A stretch of DNA of 64,000 nt, from NCBI RefSeq assembly GCF_002080435.1, contig NZ_CP020538.1, positions 1,612,001-1,676,000 on the forward strand, in the 5' to 3' direction. A model generated the notes under the pieces. It searched no databases, was not told the origin of the DNA, and was given only the letters and a program-made list of their open reading frames with translations. The position numbers were made by a program, and so were the translations under genes. This stretch comes from Sphingobium herbicidovorans (GTDB taxonomy: Bacteria > Pseudomonadota > Alphaproteobacteria > Sphingomonadales > Sphingomonadaceae). Numbering within the stretch: position 1 is the stretch's first letter; the number at the start of each line of letters is the position of its first letter. Of this stretch, positions 18,416 through 27,911 are shown one piece after another.

Positions 18416-19311
18416 ACGGCCAGGATGCGAAGGGGGGCGTGGTCCTGCCCTTCCTGCTCGTGGTCGTGATCTGGAGTTCCACCTGGATCGTCATTCGCGA
18501 CCAGCTTGCCGCAGTCCCGCCCAGCTGGTCGGTCTGTTATCGCTTCCTGCTGGGCGCAGCGGGCATGGCGCTATTTGCGCTTGCACGGCGCGTACCCCTG
18601 CGCCTGCCGCCCGCGGGCATTGCATTCGCCGCGCTGCTCGGCCTTGCGCAGTTCGTGCTCAACTTCAATTTCGTCTATCGCGCCGAACATTATCTGACAT
18701 CGGGCATCGTCGCGACGATCTACGCATTGCTGCTGATCCCCAACAGCATCATCGCCTGGATCGCCTTTCGCCAGCCGGTCAGCCGCGCCTTCATCACCGG
18801 TTCGCTCGTGGCGACTGCGGGGATAATATTGCTGCTGCTGCGCGAATATCGCGCCGCCCCGGTATCGGCGGACGCCGTGCTGGTGGGCATTGTCCTGAGC
18901 GTCGCGGGCCTGCTCAGCGCATCGGCCGCCAATGTGATGCAGGGCATGCAGATCGCCCGCCGCCTGCCGATGGCGGCCGTACTCACCTGGGCGATGCTGA
19001 TCGGCAGCATGATCGACGCGGCCTATGCCTGGGCGACCGTCGGCCCGCCCGTGATGGAATGGCGCGCGGGTTATCTGCTGGGCATTGCATGGCTGGGGAT
19101 CGCCGGGTCGGTCATCACCTTCCCCCTCTATTTCCAGCTTATCCAGCGCGTAGGGCCGGGGCGTGCCGCCTATACCAGCGTGCTGATCCCGGTCATCGCG
19201 ATGCTGATATCAACCGTGCTGGAGGGCTATCGCTGGACCACGCTCAGCGCAGTGGGCGCGATGCTGGCGGTAGGGGGCATGGTGATCGCGCTGCGGGCCA
19301 AGTCCGCCTAA
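18412..19311 (+). CDS. EamA/DMT-family transporter
   Basis: A 299-residue inner-membrane protein with about ten hydrophobic segments in two EamA repeats (first repeat from VVLPFLLVVVIWSSTWI, second from AVLVGIVLSVAGLLSASAA). Families of this fold export amino acids and other metabolites. The 4-bp ATGA overlap with the threonine aldolase gene suggests a related substrate (threonine, glycine or a derivative), but that is inference. Substrate unknown. Confidence 0.88.
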   Translation: MNGQDAKGGVVLPFLLVVVIWSSTWIVIRDQLAAVPPSWSVCYRFLLGAAGMALFALARRVPLRLPPAGIAFAALLGLAQFVLNFNFVYRAEHYLTSGIVATIYALLLIPNSIIAWIAFRQPVSRAFITGSLVATAGIILLLLREYRAAPVSADAVLVGIVLSVAGLLSASAANVMQGMQIARRLPMAAVLTWAMLIGSMIDAAYAWATVGPPVMEWRAGYLLGIAWLGIAGSVITFPLYFQLIQRVGPGRAAYTSVLIPVIAMLISTVLEGYRWTTLSAVGAMLAVGGMVIALRAKSA

Positions 19312-19463
19312 CGGCGCAGACCCGGCTCATAATGCCGCTTGGCCGCATTCACGCGGTCGATCAGACTGGCGAGCGACTGCTGCGCCGGGGCGGCGCGTTC
19401 AGGCGTCGGCAGGCGGCTCATCCGCAGGCTGAGCGCGGCGAAATTGCGGTCTATCGATTCCAT
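19308..19463 (-). CDS. Small hypothetical protein
   Basis: A 51-residue frame starting MESIDRNFAALSLRM at ATG 19463, with AGGGA about nine bases upstream; a longer start at 19499 has no ribosome site. Charged and alanine-rich, predicted helical, no motif recognised. It overlaps the convergent exporter by 4 bp and lies downstream of the epimerase-like gene on the same strand. Coding is plausible, not proven. Confidence 0.4.
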   Translation of the reverse strand: MESIDRNFAALSLRMSRLPTPERAAPAQQSLASLIDRVNAAKRHYEPGLRR

Positions 19464-19543
19464 GGATGACTGTCCCTGCGAAGCTGTGGGACCATCCATC
19501 GCGGGATTTGGTTAACGCGGCGTAAGCAACGCGCCGAACGGTG

Positions 19544-20350
19544 TCAGCCCGCCTCCGCCAGACAGGCGGCAAGTCCCTCGCGATAGGTAGGATAGCGCGG
19601 GGACCAGCCCAGCAGCCGCTTGGCCCGCCCGTTCGCCACCCGCCGGTTCTCGGCATAAAAAGACCGCGCCATCGGCGACAGCGCTGCCTGTTCCAACGTC
19701 AGCAGCGGCGGCGCTGGACGGCCCAGCATCGCACAAGCCGCTTCGATCAGGCGGTTTTGCGCGCAGGGCAGGTCGTCGGACAGGTTATAGATACCCGGCG
19801 GCCCGTCGAACGAGGCGACGATCCCCTCGCCAATGTCATCGACATGGGCGCGGCTGAACACCTGATCGGGCAGGTCGATGCGATGCGCCCGCCCCTCCCG
19901 CACCCGATCCAGCGCGCTGCGGCCCGGTCCGTAAATACCCGGCAGGCGAAACCGGCGCATGTCGGGACGCAGCGCGCCCCAATCGGCATCCGCCCGCACC
20001 CGCGCGCCACGCCTGCCGGACCCGGTGGGGCTGCCTTCATCCACCCAGGCGCCTGACGCATCGCCATAAACGCCTGTGGAGGACAGATAGCCGGTCCACA
20101 GCGCGGGCGCCGCCGCAATCGCCGCGCCATAGCGGGTCAGCACGGGATCAAACTCGCCCTCGGGCGGTACGGACGAAAGGATATGGGTGGCGCGAGCAAT
20201 GGCGGCGTGAACCGCGCTCTCGTCATCAAAGGCGATGGACTGCGGATCGGCGGCGCGCCGCACGCCGGCGACTTCCCAGCCCGCCTGCCGCAGCCGGGCG
20301 GCCAGGCGGGAGGCGGTATAGCCCATGCCAAGGATCAGCATATGGGGCAT
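19544..20350 (-). CDS. NAD(P)-dependent epimerase-like protein (YeeZ-type SDR)
   Basis: A 268-residue extended-SDR-like protein. It begins MLILGMGYTASRLAARL (variant Rossmann glycine motif), has LSSTGVYGDASGAWVDE with the Ser/Tyr active-site area, and RLPGIYGPGRSALDR typical of nucleoside-sugar epimerases. It resembles the short YeeZ group of unknown substrate. ATG 20350 or 20341 could be the start. It follows sufA by 17 bp and may be the last gene of the suf transcript, without clear functional link. Confidence 0.75.
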   Translation of the reverse strand: MPHMLILGMGYTASRLAARLRQAGWEVAGVRRAADPQSIAFDDESAVHAAIARATHILSSVPPEGEFDPVLTRYGAAIAAAPALWTGYLSSTGVYGDASGAWVDEGSPTGSGRRGARVRADADWGALRPDMRRFRLPGIYGPGRSALDRVREGRAHRIDLPDQVFSRAHVDDIGEGIVASFDGPPGIYNLSDDLPCAQNRLIEAACAMLGRPAPPLLTLEQAALSPMARSFYAENRRVANGRAKRLLGWSPRYPTYREGLAACLAEAG

Positions 20351-20367
20351 AGGGCCAGCCTCCGGGA

Positions 20368-20727
20368 CTAAACCGTGAAGCTCTCGCCGCAGCCGCAGCT
20401 GCCCTTGGCATTGGGATTATTGAAGACGAAACCAGCGGTGAAGTCATCCTCCACCCAGTCCATCGTCGATCCGACCAGATAGAGCACCGACCCACCGTCA
20501 ATGTAGAAAGTGCCGCCGGGCGTTTCGATCTTTTCGTCGAACCTGGTTTCCTCGGTCACATAATCGACCGAATAGGCAAGACCCGAACAGCCACGGCGCG
20601 GCGTGGACAGCTTCACCCCGATCGCCCCTTCCGGCGCGCCTGCCATCAGTTCGGCGATACGCGCCTCCGCATTCGGCGTCAGGATGACGGCGGCGGGGCG
20701 GGCGCGGGTCTTGGTTTCAATGGTCAT
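20368..20727 (-). CDS. sufA: A-type iron-sulfur carrier, SufA
   Basis: A 119-residue HesB/IscA-fold protein that carries Fe-S clusters from the SufBCD scaffold to apo-enzymes. The three family cysteines are present: C47 in RRGCSGL, and C111 and C113 in GSCGCG near the C-terminus. It is the last suf gene and overlaps the sufT stop by one base (TGATG), so translation is coupled. Confidence 0.94.
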   Translation of the reverse strand: MTIETKTRARPAAVILTPNAEARIAELMAGAPEGAIGVKLSTPRRGCSGLAYSVDYVTEETRFDEKIETPGGTFYIDGGSVLYLVGSTMDWVEDDFTAGFVFNNPNAKGSCGCGESFTV

Positions 20728-21191
20728 CAGAGCATTCCCAGTTCAAGCTTGGCCTCGTCCGACATTTTCTGCGGGTCCCATGGCGGGTCCCAGACAAGGT
20801 TCACCTGCGCGTCCCCCACGCCGGGCACCGCCCCCACGCGCAATTCGACTTCCCCCGGCATCGATTCAGCGACCGGGCAATGTGGCGTCGTCAGCGTCAT
20901 GGTGACGACCGCATGGCCGTCCTCCGTCACATCGACGCCATAGACCAGGCCCAGATCATAGATGTTGACCGGGATTTCCGGGTCGTAGATTTCCTTCAGC
21001 GCGTCGATGATCGCATCATACAGGTTGCCGCCCGGCTCGCCCTTGGGCGTTTCGGTGGGACTGGCGTTCAGGAAGCCCTCCAGATAGTCGCGCTGGCGGG
21101 GAGCGGCATCGGCCACCTCTTCGACGCGCGCCTTGGGCGGCATGTCCACCGCTTCGACTTCTTCCACCAATATCTTGCGCTCTTCGTTCAT
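20727..21191 (-). CDS. sufT: SUF maturation protein SufT (DUF59/MIP18 fold)
   Basis: A 154-residue protein. A charged 50-residue N-terminal extension precedes a DUF59 domain with IIDALKEIYDPEIPVNIYDLGLVY and TLTTPHCPVAESMPGEVE, which includes the conserved DPE and the TPHCP cysteine. SufT members assist Fe-S protein maturation. Overlaps of 4 bp with sufS and 1 bp with sufA mark one operon. Confidence 0.92.
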   Translation of the reverse strand: MNEERKILVEEVEAVDMPPKARVEEVADAAPRQRDYLEGFLNASPTETPKGEPGGNLYDAIIDALKEIYDPEIPVNIYDLGLVYGVDVTEDGHAVVTMTLTTPHCPVAESMPGEVELRVGAVPGVGDAQVNLVWDPPWDPQKMSDEAKLELGML

Positions 21192-22393
21192 CCGAAGATC
21201 TTCCTCACTCGTTCAAGCCCCAGGACCAGCGCGTCCACATCGCTGTCGTCGCTATAAATGCCGAAACTGGCCCGGGCGGTTGCTTCCACGCCCAGATGGC
21301 GCATCAGCGGTTGCGCGCAATGATGCCCGGCGCGGATCGCGACGCCCGTTTCGTCCAATATGGTGCCCACATCATGCGGATGCACCCCCTCCACCTCGAA
21401 GGAGAGGATTCCCGCGCTGTCTTCCGGCCCGAATAGGCGGACGCTGTTCAGGCTTTCCAGCGCCGCCCGCGCCTTCCCCACCAGAGCGCACTCATGGGCG
21501 TGGATCGCGTCCAGCCCGATGCCCTGCACATAGTCGATTGCGGCGGACAGCCCGACAACGCCGGTGATGTGCGGCGTCCCCGCCTCGAACCGGGTCGGCG
21601 CGGGGGCATAGGTCGTCTTTTCGAACGTCACCTTGTCGATCATCGACCCGCCCCCCTGATAGGGCGGCATGGCGTCGAGCAGTTCCTTGCGGCCCCACAG
21701 CACGCCGATGCCGGTCGGGCCATAGAGCTTGTGCGCGGAAAAGACGTAGAAATCGCAATCGAGCGCCTGCACATCGACGGCCAGGCGCGGCACCGCCTGG
21801 CAACCGTCGATCAGGATCTTGGCGCCCACCATATGCGCGATGTCGGCGGCGCGGCGTACGTCCAGCACGCTGCCAAGCACGTTGGACACATGGGCCAGCG
21901 CGACCATGCGATGCTGCGGCGTGATCATCCCGCGCATCGCGTCCAGATCGATCTTGCCGTCCGCGGTCAGCGGCACGACATCGATATGCGCGCCGATCTT
22001 TTCCGCAACGATCTGCCACGGCACGATATTGCTGTGATGCTCCAGCACCGACAGCAGGATGCGGTCCCCCGCCTTCAACTGCGTCCCCGCCCAGCTTTGC
22101 GCGACAAGGTTGATGCCTTCGGTCGCGCCCCGGACATAGACGATCTCGCCATCCGACGCCGCGCCGATGAAGTCCGCGACCTTGCGCCGCGCCGCTTCAT
22201 AGGCCAGCGTCATATTCGCCGACCGCTCATAAACGCCGCGATGCACCGTCGCATAGTCCGGCCCATAGGCGCGGGCGATGGCGTCGATCACCGCATTGGG
22301 CTTCTGCGCGGTGGCGGCGCTATCCAGATAGTGCCAGTTGCCGACGCCGGGAAAATCATCCCGCAACCGCAGCCCTTGGGCCAGCTCCGTCAT
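21188..22393 (-). CDS. sufS: Cysteine desulfurase SufS
   Basis: A 401-residue PLP enzyme that releases sulfur from cysteine as a persulfide. The PLP lysine is in SAHKLYGPTGIGVLWG, and the persulfide cysteine is in IRAGHHCAQPLMRHLG; the group II hallmark is WHYLDSAATAQKP. The start is ATG 22393, overlapping the sufD stop by 4 bp. Its usual partner SufE is encoded 9 kb away at 31464-31877 rather than in the operon. Confidence 0.95.
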   Translation of the reverse strand: MTELAQGLRLRDDFPGVGNWHYLDSAATAQKPNAVIDAIARAYGPDYATVHRGVYERSANMTLAYEAARRKVADFIGAASDGEIVYVRGATEGINLVAQSWAGTQLKAGDRILLSVLEHHSNIVPWQIVAEKIGAHIDVVPLTADGKIDLDAMRGMITPQHRMVALAHVSNVLGSVLDVRRAADIAHMVGAKILIDGCQAVPRLAVDVQALDCDFYVFSAHKLYGPTGIGVLWGRKELLDAMPPYQGGGSMIDKVTFEKTTYAPAPTRFEAGTPHITGVVGLSAAIDYVQGIGLDAIHAHECALVGKARAALESLNSVRLFGPEDSAGILSFEVEGVHPHDVGTILDETGVAIRAGHHCAQPLMRHLGVEATARASFGIYSDDSDVDALVLGLERVRKIFG

Positions 22394-23142
22394 ACCAGCG
22401 CCTCCAGCTTGGCGATCGCCGCCGCTTCCAGCCTGTCCTTCGCCGCTTCGTCGGAGACATCGTCGAACACGCCAGCGACAAATGCCTTCAGCAGCAGCGT
22501 CTTGGCCGTCGCCGGGTCCATGCCGCGCGACGCCATGTAGAACAGCGCCTGCTTGTCCAGTTCGCCAACGGTCGCGCCATGGGCGCATTTGACGTCGTCG
22601 GCGTAGATTTCCAGTTCCGGCTTGGCGTTCGCCGTCGCCGTGCGGTCCAGCAACATGGCCTTCACCGACTGGAAGGCATCCGTACGCTGCGCATTGCGCG
22701 CGACGTTGATGCTACCCAGATAGCTGCCGGTGGCCCGCTGCCCCAGGATCGACCGGATCGTCTGCCCGCTGGTCGAATCCGGTTGGGCATGCGTGACCGA
22801 GGTGATGATCTCCAGCACCTGATCCCCGCCGCCTATGATCGCCCCGTTCAGCTCGAAATGGCTACCCTTGCCCAACGTAACGGCAAAGGTCACGCGCCCC
22901 AGCTTGCCGCCGATATTGAGCACATGAAAGTCGCACCGCGCGCCGTCCGCAATGGTGATGACATAATCATGCACCGCGGCCGTCCCCTCTGCTGCATCCT
23001 GCAACAGATGATGCCGCGCGGCTTCACCGTCGGCCACATCAATCCGCACCGGCGCAGGCAAAGGCCATAGGGAGGCGACAGCCTCCAGATCGCTGTAGCG
23101 CCATTCTTCCTGACGGCGAGTCGGCACAGCAAGAGCGGTCAT
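22390..23142 (-). CDS. sufD: Fe-S scaffold protein SufD
   Basis: A 250-residue protein. The first part is short, and the conserved C-terminal SUF core contains EIYADDVKCAHGATVGELDKQALFYMASRG and a terminal KAFVAGVF stretch, typical of SufD that pairs with SufB. It is much shorter than the E. coli protein (423), as often in alphaproteobacteria. Start ATG 23142 (MTALAVPTRRQEEWRYSDL). Its ribosome site GGAGGAG (23151-23157) lies at the base of the hairpin at 23152-23218, so initiation may be controlled by RNA structure. Confidence 0.9.
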   Translation of the reverse strand: MTALAVPTRRQEEWRYSDLEAVASLWPLPAPVRIDVADGEAARHHLLQDAAEGTAAVHDYVITIADGARCDFHVLNIGGKLGRVTFAVTLGKGSHFELNGAIIGGGDQVLEIITSVTHAQPDSTSGQTIRSILGQRATGSYLGSINVARNAQRTDAFQSVKAMLLDRTATANAKPELEIYADDVKCAHGATVGELDKQALFYMASRGMDPATAKTLLLKAFVAGVFDDVSDEAAKDRLEAAAIAKLEALV

Positions 23143-23151
23143 GCGGGAAGC

Positions 23152-23218
23152 TCCTCCGCGCCTCCGCGCCTCCGCGTGCACAGAATTTTCTCACGCGGAG
23201 ACGCGGAGACGCGGAGGA
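23152..23218 (-). promoter_or_regulatory. 27-bp hairpin covering the sufD ribosome-binding site
   Basis: Arms 23152-23178 and 23192-23218 (27 bp each) are inverted with only two differences, and the loop is 13 bases. Each arm is built of three CTCCGCG units. In the minus-strand transcript both differences become G-U pairs, so the stem is fully paired in the RNA that is made. The sufD Shine-Dalgarno GGAGGAG (23151-23157) forms the 3' base of the stem. The structure could therefore block sufD translation or protect the sufC 3' end. A related single arm is at about 4717-4746. Confidence 0.7.
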
Positions 23219-23239
23219 AAAGAGAGATGCCTGCGGCGC

Positions 23240-24001
23240 TCATGCGGCAGCTACCTCGGCCCCGACCACCTCGGCATAGCCTTCGCGTTCCAGCTCCAGC
23301 GCCAGTTCCGGTCCGCCCGATTTCACGATCCGCCCAGCCGCCAGCACATGCACATAGTCCGGCTTCACATAGTCGAGCAGCCGCTGATAATGGGTGATCA
23401 GCAGCACCGCCTTGTCGGGCCGCCGCATGATCGCGTTGATGCCCGCGCCCACGATCTTGAGCGCGTCGATGTCGAGGCCCGAATCGGTCTCGTCCAGGAT
23501 CGCCAGCTTGGGATCGAGGATGCCCATCTGCACCATTTCGGCGCGCTTCTTTTCGCCGCCGGAAAAGCCGACATTCACCGGCCGCTTGAGCATCTCCATG
23601 TCGAGACCCAACAGCGCCGCCTTTTCCTTGGCAAGGCGGATGAACTCGCCGCCGTTCAGCTCCTTCTCACCCCGCGCGCGGCGCTGGGAATTCAGGCTCT
23701 CGCGCAGGAATTGCAGGTTGGAAACGCCGGGTATCTCCACCGGGTACTGGAATCCCAGGAACAGCCCGGCGGCGGCGCGCTCATGCGGCTCCAGCGCGAA
23801 CAGGTCCTGTCCATCGAAGGTCGCGCTGCCCCCCGTCACCTCATAATTGGGGCGGCCGCCCAGCGTATAGGCCAGCGTGGACTTGCCCGCGCCGTTCGGC
23901 CCCATGATGGCGTGGATCTCGCCCGGATTGATGGACAGCGACAGACCCTTCAGGATCGCCTTGCCGTCAATCTCGTTCGTCAGCTTCTCGATCGTCAGCA
24001 T
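23240..24001 (-). CDS. sufC: Fe-S assembly ATPase SufC
   Basis: A 253-residue ABC-type ATPase of the SufBCD scaffold. Walker A is GPNGAGKS, the signature FSGGEKKR and Walker B LAILDETDSGLD with the D-loop following. Start ATG 24001 (MLTIEKLTNEIDG) is chosen because AAGGG lies 8 bases upstream, within the end of the preceding gene; the frame is open further but is not SufC-like. It is followed by the hairpin before sufD. Confidence 0.95.
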   Translation of the reverse strand: MLTIEKLTNEIDGKAILKGLSLSINPGEIHAIMGPNGAGKSTLAYTLGGRPNYEVTGGSATFDGQDLFALEPHERAAAGLFLGFQYPVEIPGVSNLQFLRESLNSQRRARGEKELNGGEFIRLAKEKAALLGLDMEMLKRPVNVGFSGGEKKRAEMVQMGILDPKLAILDETDSGLDIDALKIVGAGINAIMRRPDKAVLLITHYQRLLDYVKPDYVHVLAAGRIVKSGGPELALELEREGYAEVVGAEVAAA

Positions 24002-24005
24002 GCAT

Positions 24006-24461
24006 TCAACCCTTATGCGCGCGCTGGAGCGTCCGCGCTGTCCAGAAGGCCATGTCCCGCACATCGCCCGGCGCGGGGAACAGCGTGTCGATATGCCGCT
24101 TGATCGGCATATAGGGCCACCAGTCCGCACCCGGCTCGGGCGATCCCTTTTCCAGCAATCCGGTCACGAATTCGGTCACCGGTCCCATGCGGGCGAGGTT
24201 GGGCGCCTTCGCCTTGTGAAACGCCTTGTCGGTGCGCAGCTTCTCGGTAAAGGCGACGTCGCCTGCTTCAAGCGCCGCGCGGCACTCCGCCTGATAGGCG
24301 TCGAGATCGCCGAAATCCTTGCGCGCGCGCGGCTCCAGCTCGCCCTCTTCCAGCTCATAATCCTCGGTCAGGATACGGATCGCGGCGGTCCATGACTGGC
24401 CATTGCCGACATCTTCCGCGAAATCGGCCAGGGCATCCTGAATATCGTCTTCGTCGCTCAA
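24006..24461 (-). CDS. Uncharacterised protein embedded in the suf operon
   Basis: A 151-residue acidic protein between sufB and sufC, ending 4 bp before sufC, whose ribosome site lies inside its last codons. It starts MSDEDDIQDALADFAEDVG; one cysteine (AECRAAL) and a PGADWWPYMPIKRHIDTLFP stretch stand out. There is no signal, membrane segment or motif I recognise. Position within a tightly spaced operon suggests a role in or near Fe-S assembly, or coordinated expression only. Coding is supported by spacing and full-length frame. Confidence 0.8.
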   Translation of the reverse strand: MSDEDDIQDALADFAEDVGNGQSWTAAIRILTEDYELEEGELEPRARKDFGDLDAYQAECRAALEAGDVAFTEKLRTDKAFHKAKAPNLARMGPVTEFVTGLLEKGSPEPGADWWPYMPIKRHIDTLFPAPGDVRDMAFWTARTLQRAHKG

Positions 24462-24491
24462 CTTTCAGTCCTTCAAACTTTCAAATGTCCC

Positions 24492-24520
24492 CGTCACCCC
24501 GGATCAAGTCCGGCATGACG
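24492..24520. repeat. Palindromic repeat between sufB and orf151
   Basis: CGTCACCCCGGA-TCAAG-TCCGGCATGACG: 12-bp arms, two positions unmatched, 5-base loop. It is an intergenic hairpin-type repeat inside the suf operon and may act in transcript processing. Confidence 0.6.
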
Positions 24521-24539
24521 AGGGTAGCGGGAGTGGAGA

Positions 24540-26020
<1,481 letters not shown>

Positions 26021-26024
<4 letters not shown>

Positions 26025-26512
26025 AGCGCGGTTTGTTTCTCGACTTCATCGGCCGGAAGGGACGCCTCAAGCGGCGTCGAAGGGCTCGAAACGAACGGAG
26101 GTTGGGGCATGTCTTGTGTCAGGCTGGCGATCGTCACGCCTGCCAGCGCCAATCGGATCGCGTCATTGGCGACGTTCATATGCGGCCGGACGCGGCACTC
26201 CTGCTCCAGCAAACAGTCATGCGCGCCATGTTCGGCGCAGGCGGTCATGGCGATCGGCCCTTCCACCGCTTCGACCACATCGGCCAGCGTGATGGTCGCT
26301 GGCGGTCGCGCCAGCCTTACCCCACCGCCCGTACCACGGCTCGATTCCAGCAGCCCGGCGGACGACAGCCGGCTCACCAGCTTCTGCGCGGTGGGAAGCG
26401 GGATGCCGGTTTCCGCCGCCAGCGTGGTGGCGTTCATCCGCGTCCCGCCGCAATGCCGCGCGGCGGCGGACATCAGCACCACGGCATAATCTGCGAAACT
26501 CGACAGCCTCAT
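26021..26512 (-). CDS. Rrf2-family Fe-S-responsive regulator of the suf operon
   Basis: A 163-residue regulator. The N-terminal winged helix ([14 protein letters not shown], then [24 protein letters not shown] and [11 protein letters not shown]) is followed by three cysteines, C92, C100 and C106, in the IscR cluster-ligand region; the spacing (7 and 5) is slightly wider than in IscR. It probably binds a [2Fe-2S] cluster and represses its own operon when clusters are plentiful. Start ATG 26512; residues upstream in frame look non-homologous. Candidate operator at 26548-26570. Confidence 0.9.
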
Positions 26513-26547
26513 ATCGACAAAGCGCCCTGCGTTGCGAACCATTCTCA

Positions 26548-26570
26548 AATCGGATCGAATCCATCCGATT
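26548..26570. promoter_or_regulatory. Inverted repeat upstream of the suf regulator, candidate operator
   Basis: AATCGGAT-N7-ATCCGATT, perfect 8-bp arms, 36 bp upstream of the regulator start. Position fits an autoregulatory site for the Rrf2 protein; the sequence does not match the E. coli IscR consensus I know. Confidence 0.5.
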
Positions 26571-26626
26571 GCTCATGTGGTCGCGCGGCCCTTCGGAATC
26601 AAGCCATTTTTGCGCCGATTGGCAGA

Positions 26627-27577
26627 TCAGCTGAAGCGGTTCAGCACCGCTACGTCGCCGCCCAGCGAACGCCGCAGCAGCGTCAATTGCGCTACCGCCG
26701 TCGGCTCCGTCTGCAACTGGTGCGGGGTCAGTCCGATGAAATGCTTGATCTCCCGGATGAAATGGGACTGGTCGTAAAAACGCCCGTCCTCGCACAGTTC
26801 CTGCCAGCTATGCCCATCCAGCGCGATCCGCGCACTGCACCGCAACGCCCGATATTTCCGCGCGAGCAGCTTGGGCGGGCAGCCATAATAGCGGTTGGTC
26901 AGCCGTGCGAGTTGACGCGGCGAAAGCCCGGTCCGCTCGACCAGCGCCCCGATCCGCGGCGATCCTTCGCCCATCAACCACCCGTCCACCGCTTCCAGCA
27001 GCCGCCAGGTCGTGGTGGGCAGCGGAGCCACCCATTTGTCCAGCGCGGACCAGCAATGCTCCGCAACAGCCTCATCCTCATCGATGGTCCGCAACTGCGA
27101 CAACAATGCCGCAAGCGCGCCCTCATGCTCCACGCTCAGGTCGCGTAGCCGATCCGCCAGCGCGCTGGCGTCACCCCCTTCCAGGCTCACCCAGCCCGCA
27201 GGCAGCAGCGATATGCCAACCACATGGGATGGGCCATCCAGTTCAAAACGCGTCGCGCCCAGCGTCGGACCCAACAGGCAGATTTCAGGCGTCGGCTTCG
27301 TCTTTCCATCGTGGAAATGATAATTGCCGCTGCCCTGCACCATGAAGCGCAGCTGCGGCACGTCGGCACGGGTCACATCCGAATAATGGCCGGCGCTTTC
27401 GGTGAAGATATAGAGTGATCCGAAATATGCGCGCAAATGTTCGGGAGGCGCGAAATAGCGTAGTCGTACCGGCCCCTGTGCCGCTTCTACCGTATAGGAA
27501 AGCGGCGTCTCCGTATCTTTCGGCAAACTGCTTTGCATCCCCCCGGACGCCCGATCGCGTTGTAGCCCCATACTCAC
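26627..27577 (-). CDS. AraC-family transcriptional regulator
   Basis: A 316-residue protein with a long effector domain (about 25-200, with GNYHFHDG and ICLLGPTLGATRF) and a C-terminal double helix-turn-helix: ALVERTGLSPRQLARLTNRYYG, then WQELCEDGRFYDQSHFIREIKHFIGLTPHQLQ. That last motif is the AraC signature. Several starts are possible (27577, 27571, 27538). The target is not evident; neighbours are the suf regulator and the intergenic unit before pyrD. Confidence 0.88.
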   Translation of the reverse strand: MSMGLQRDRASGGMQSSLPKDTETPLSYTVEAAQGPVRLRYFAPPEHLRAYFGSLYIFTESAGHYSDVTRADVPQLRFMVQGSGNYHFHDGKTKPTPEICLLGPTLGATRFELDGPSHVVGISLLPAGWVSLEGGDASALADRLRDLSVEHEGALAALLSQLRTIDEDEAVAEHCWSALDKWVAPLPTTTWRLLEAVDGWLMGEGSPRIGALVERTGLSPRQLARLTNRYYGCPPKLLARKYRALRCSARIALDGHSWQELCEDGRFYDQSHFIREIKHFIGLTPHQLQTEPTAVAQLTLLRRSLGGDVAVLNRFS

Positions 27578-27659
27578 CCCATTGGCCCACTATGAAGCTT
27601 ATCCTCGACCACGCAAGAGCAATAGAAGGGGGAGAGCGGATTTTTCCGAATCGCTTCGT

Positions 27660-27693
27660 AAAAAAATGACCCGGCGGTTTTATCCGCCGGGCC
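27660..27693 (-). terminator. Rho-independent terminator reading leftward
   Basis: Minus-strand hairpin of CCCGGCGG / CCGCCGGG (perfect 8 bp, ATAAAA loop) followed after three bases by seven Ts. It lies upstream of the AraC gene and downstream of no recognised minus-strand gene, implying a short transcript from about 27880. Confidence 0.75.
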
Positions 27694-27880
27694 AGTAAAA
27701 GGTCTCGTCAGCCAAATGGCTTAGAGCCTTCGGGTCGCGGGACTCTCATAAGTCCGAATCGGAGATGGATGATTGGATGGATCGGACATAGTTCGATCTG
27801 AATTGGAACGATTCTGCACCAATCGCGCTCAATAACCCCCTTCCTGGGCAACTGTGGCGTTCTTGCCACAACGACTCGAC
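27694..27880 (-). ncRNA. Possible small RNA or mini-ORF transcript beside pyrD
   Basis: A 190-bp minus-strand stretch that ends in the strong terminator at 27660-27693. Near its 5' end is a hairpin TGTGGC/GCCACA (27852-27869). It has AGGAAGGGGG followed by a TTG-initiated 28-codon frame (27832-27746), whose TGA overlaps the ATG of a 13-codon frame (27749-27708, MRVPRPEGSKPFG). Either a small RNA or tiny coupled peptides is possible. No family recognised; rest of 27578-27911 shows no gene. Confidence 0.35.
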
Positions 27881-27911
27881 GGCGGCTTTGCGCGCTGGCA
27901 TAGCGCGCTTC

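Noticed and set aside
23152..23218. Regular CTCCGCG units suggesting a CRISPR-like or tandem array
   Set aside because: The units are 9-bp steps inside the two arms of a single palindrome, with no spacers and no cas genes.
27702..27818. tRNA-like look: CTCATAA loop, GTTCGATC and a GCACCA string
   Set aside because: The pieces do not fold into a cloverleaf: no acceptor stem pairs with the GCACCA end and the anticodon loop has the wrong size.
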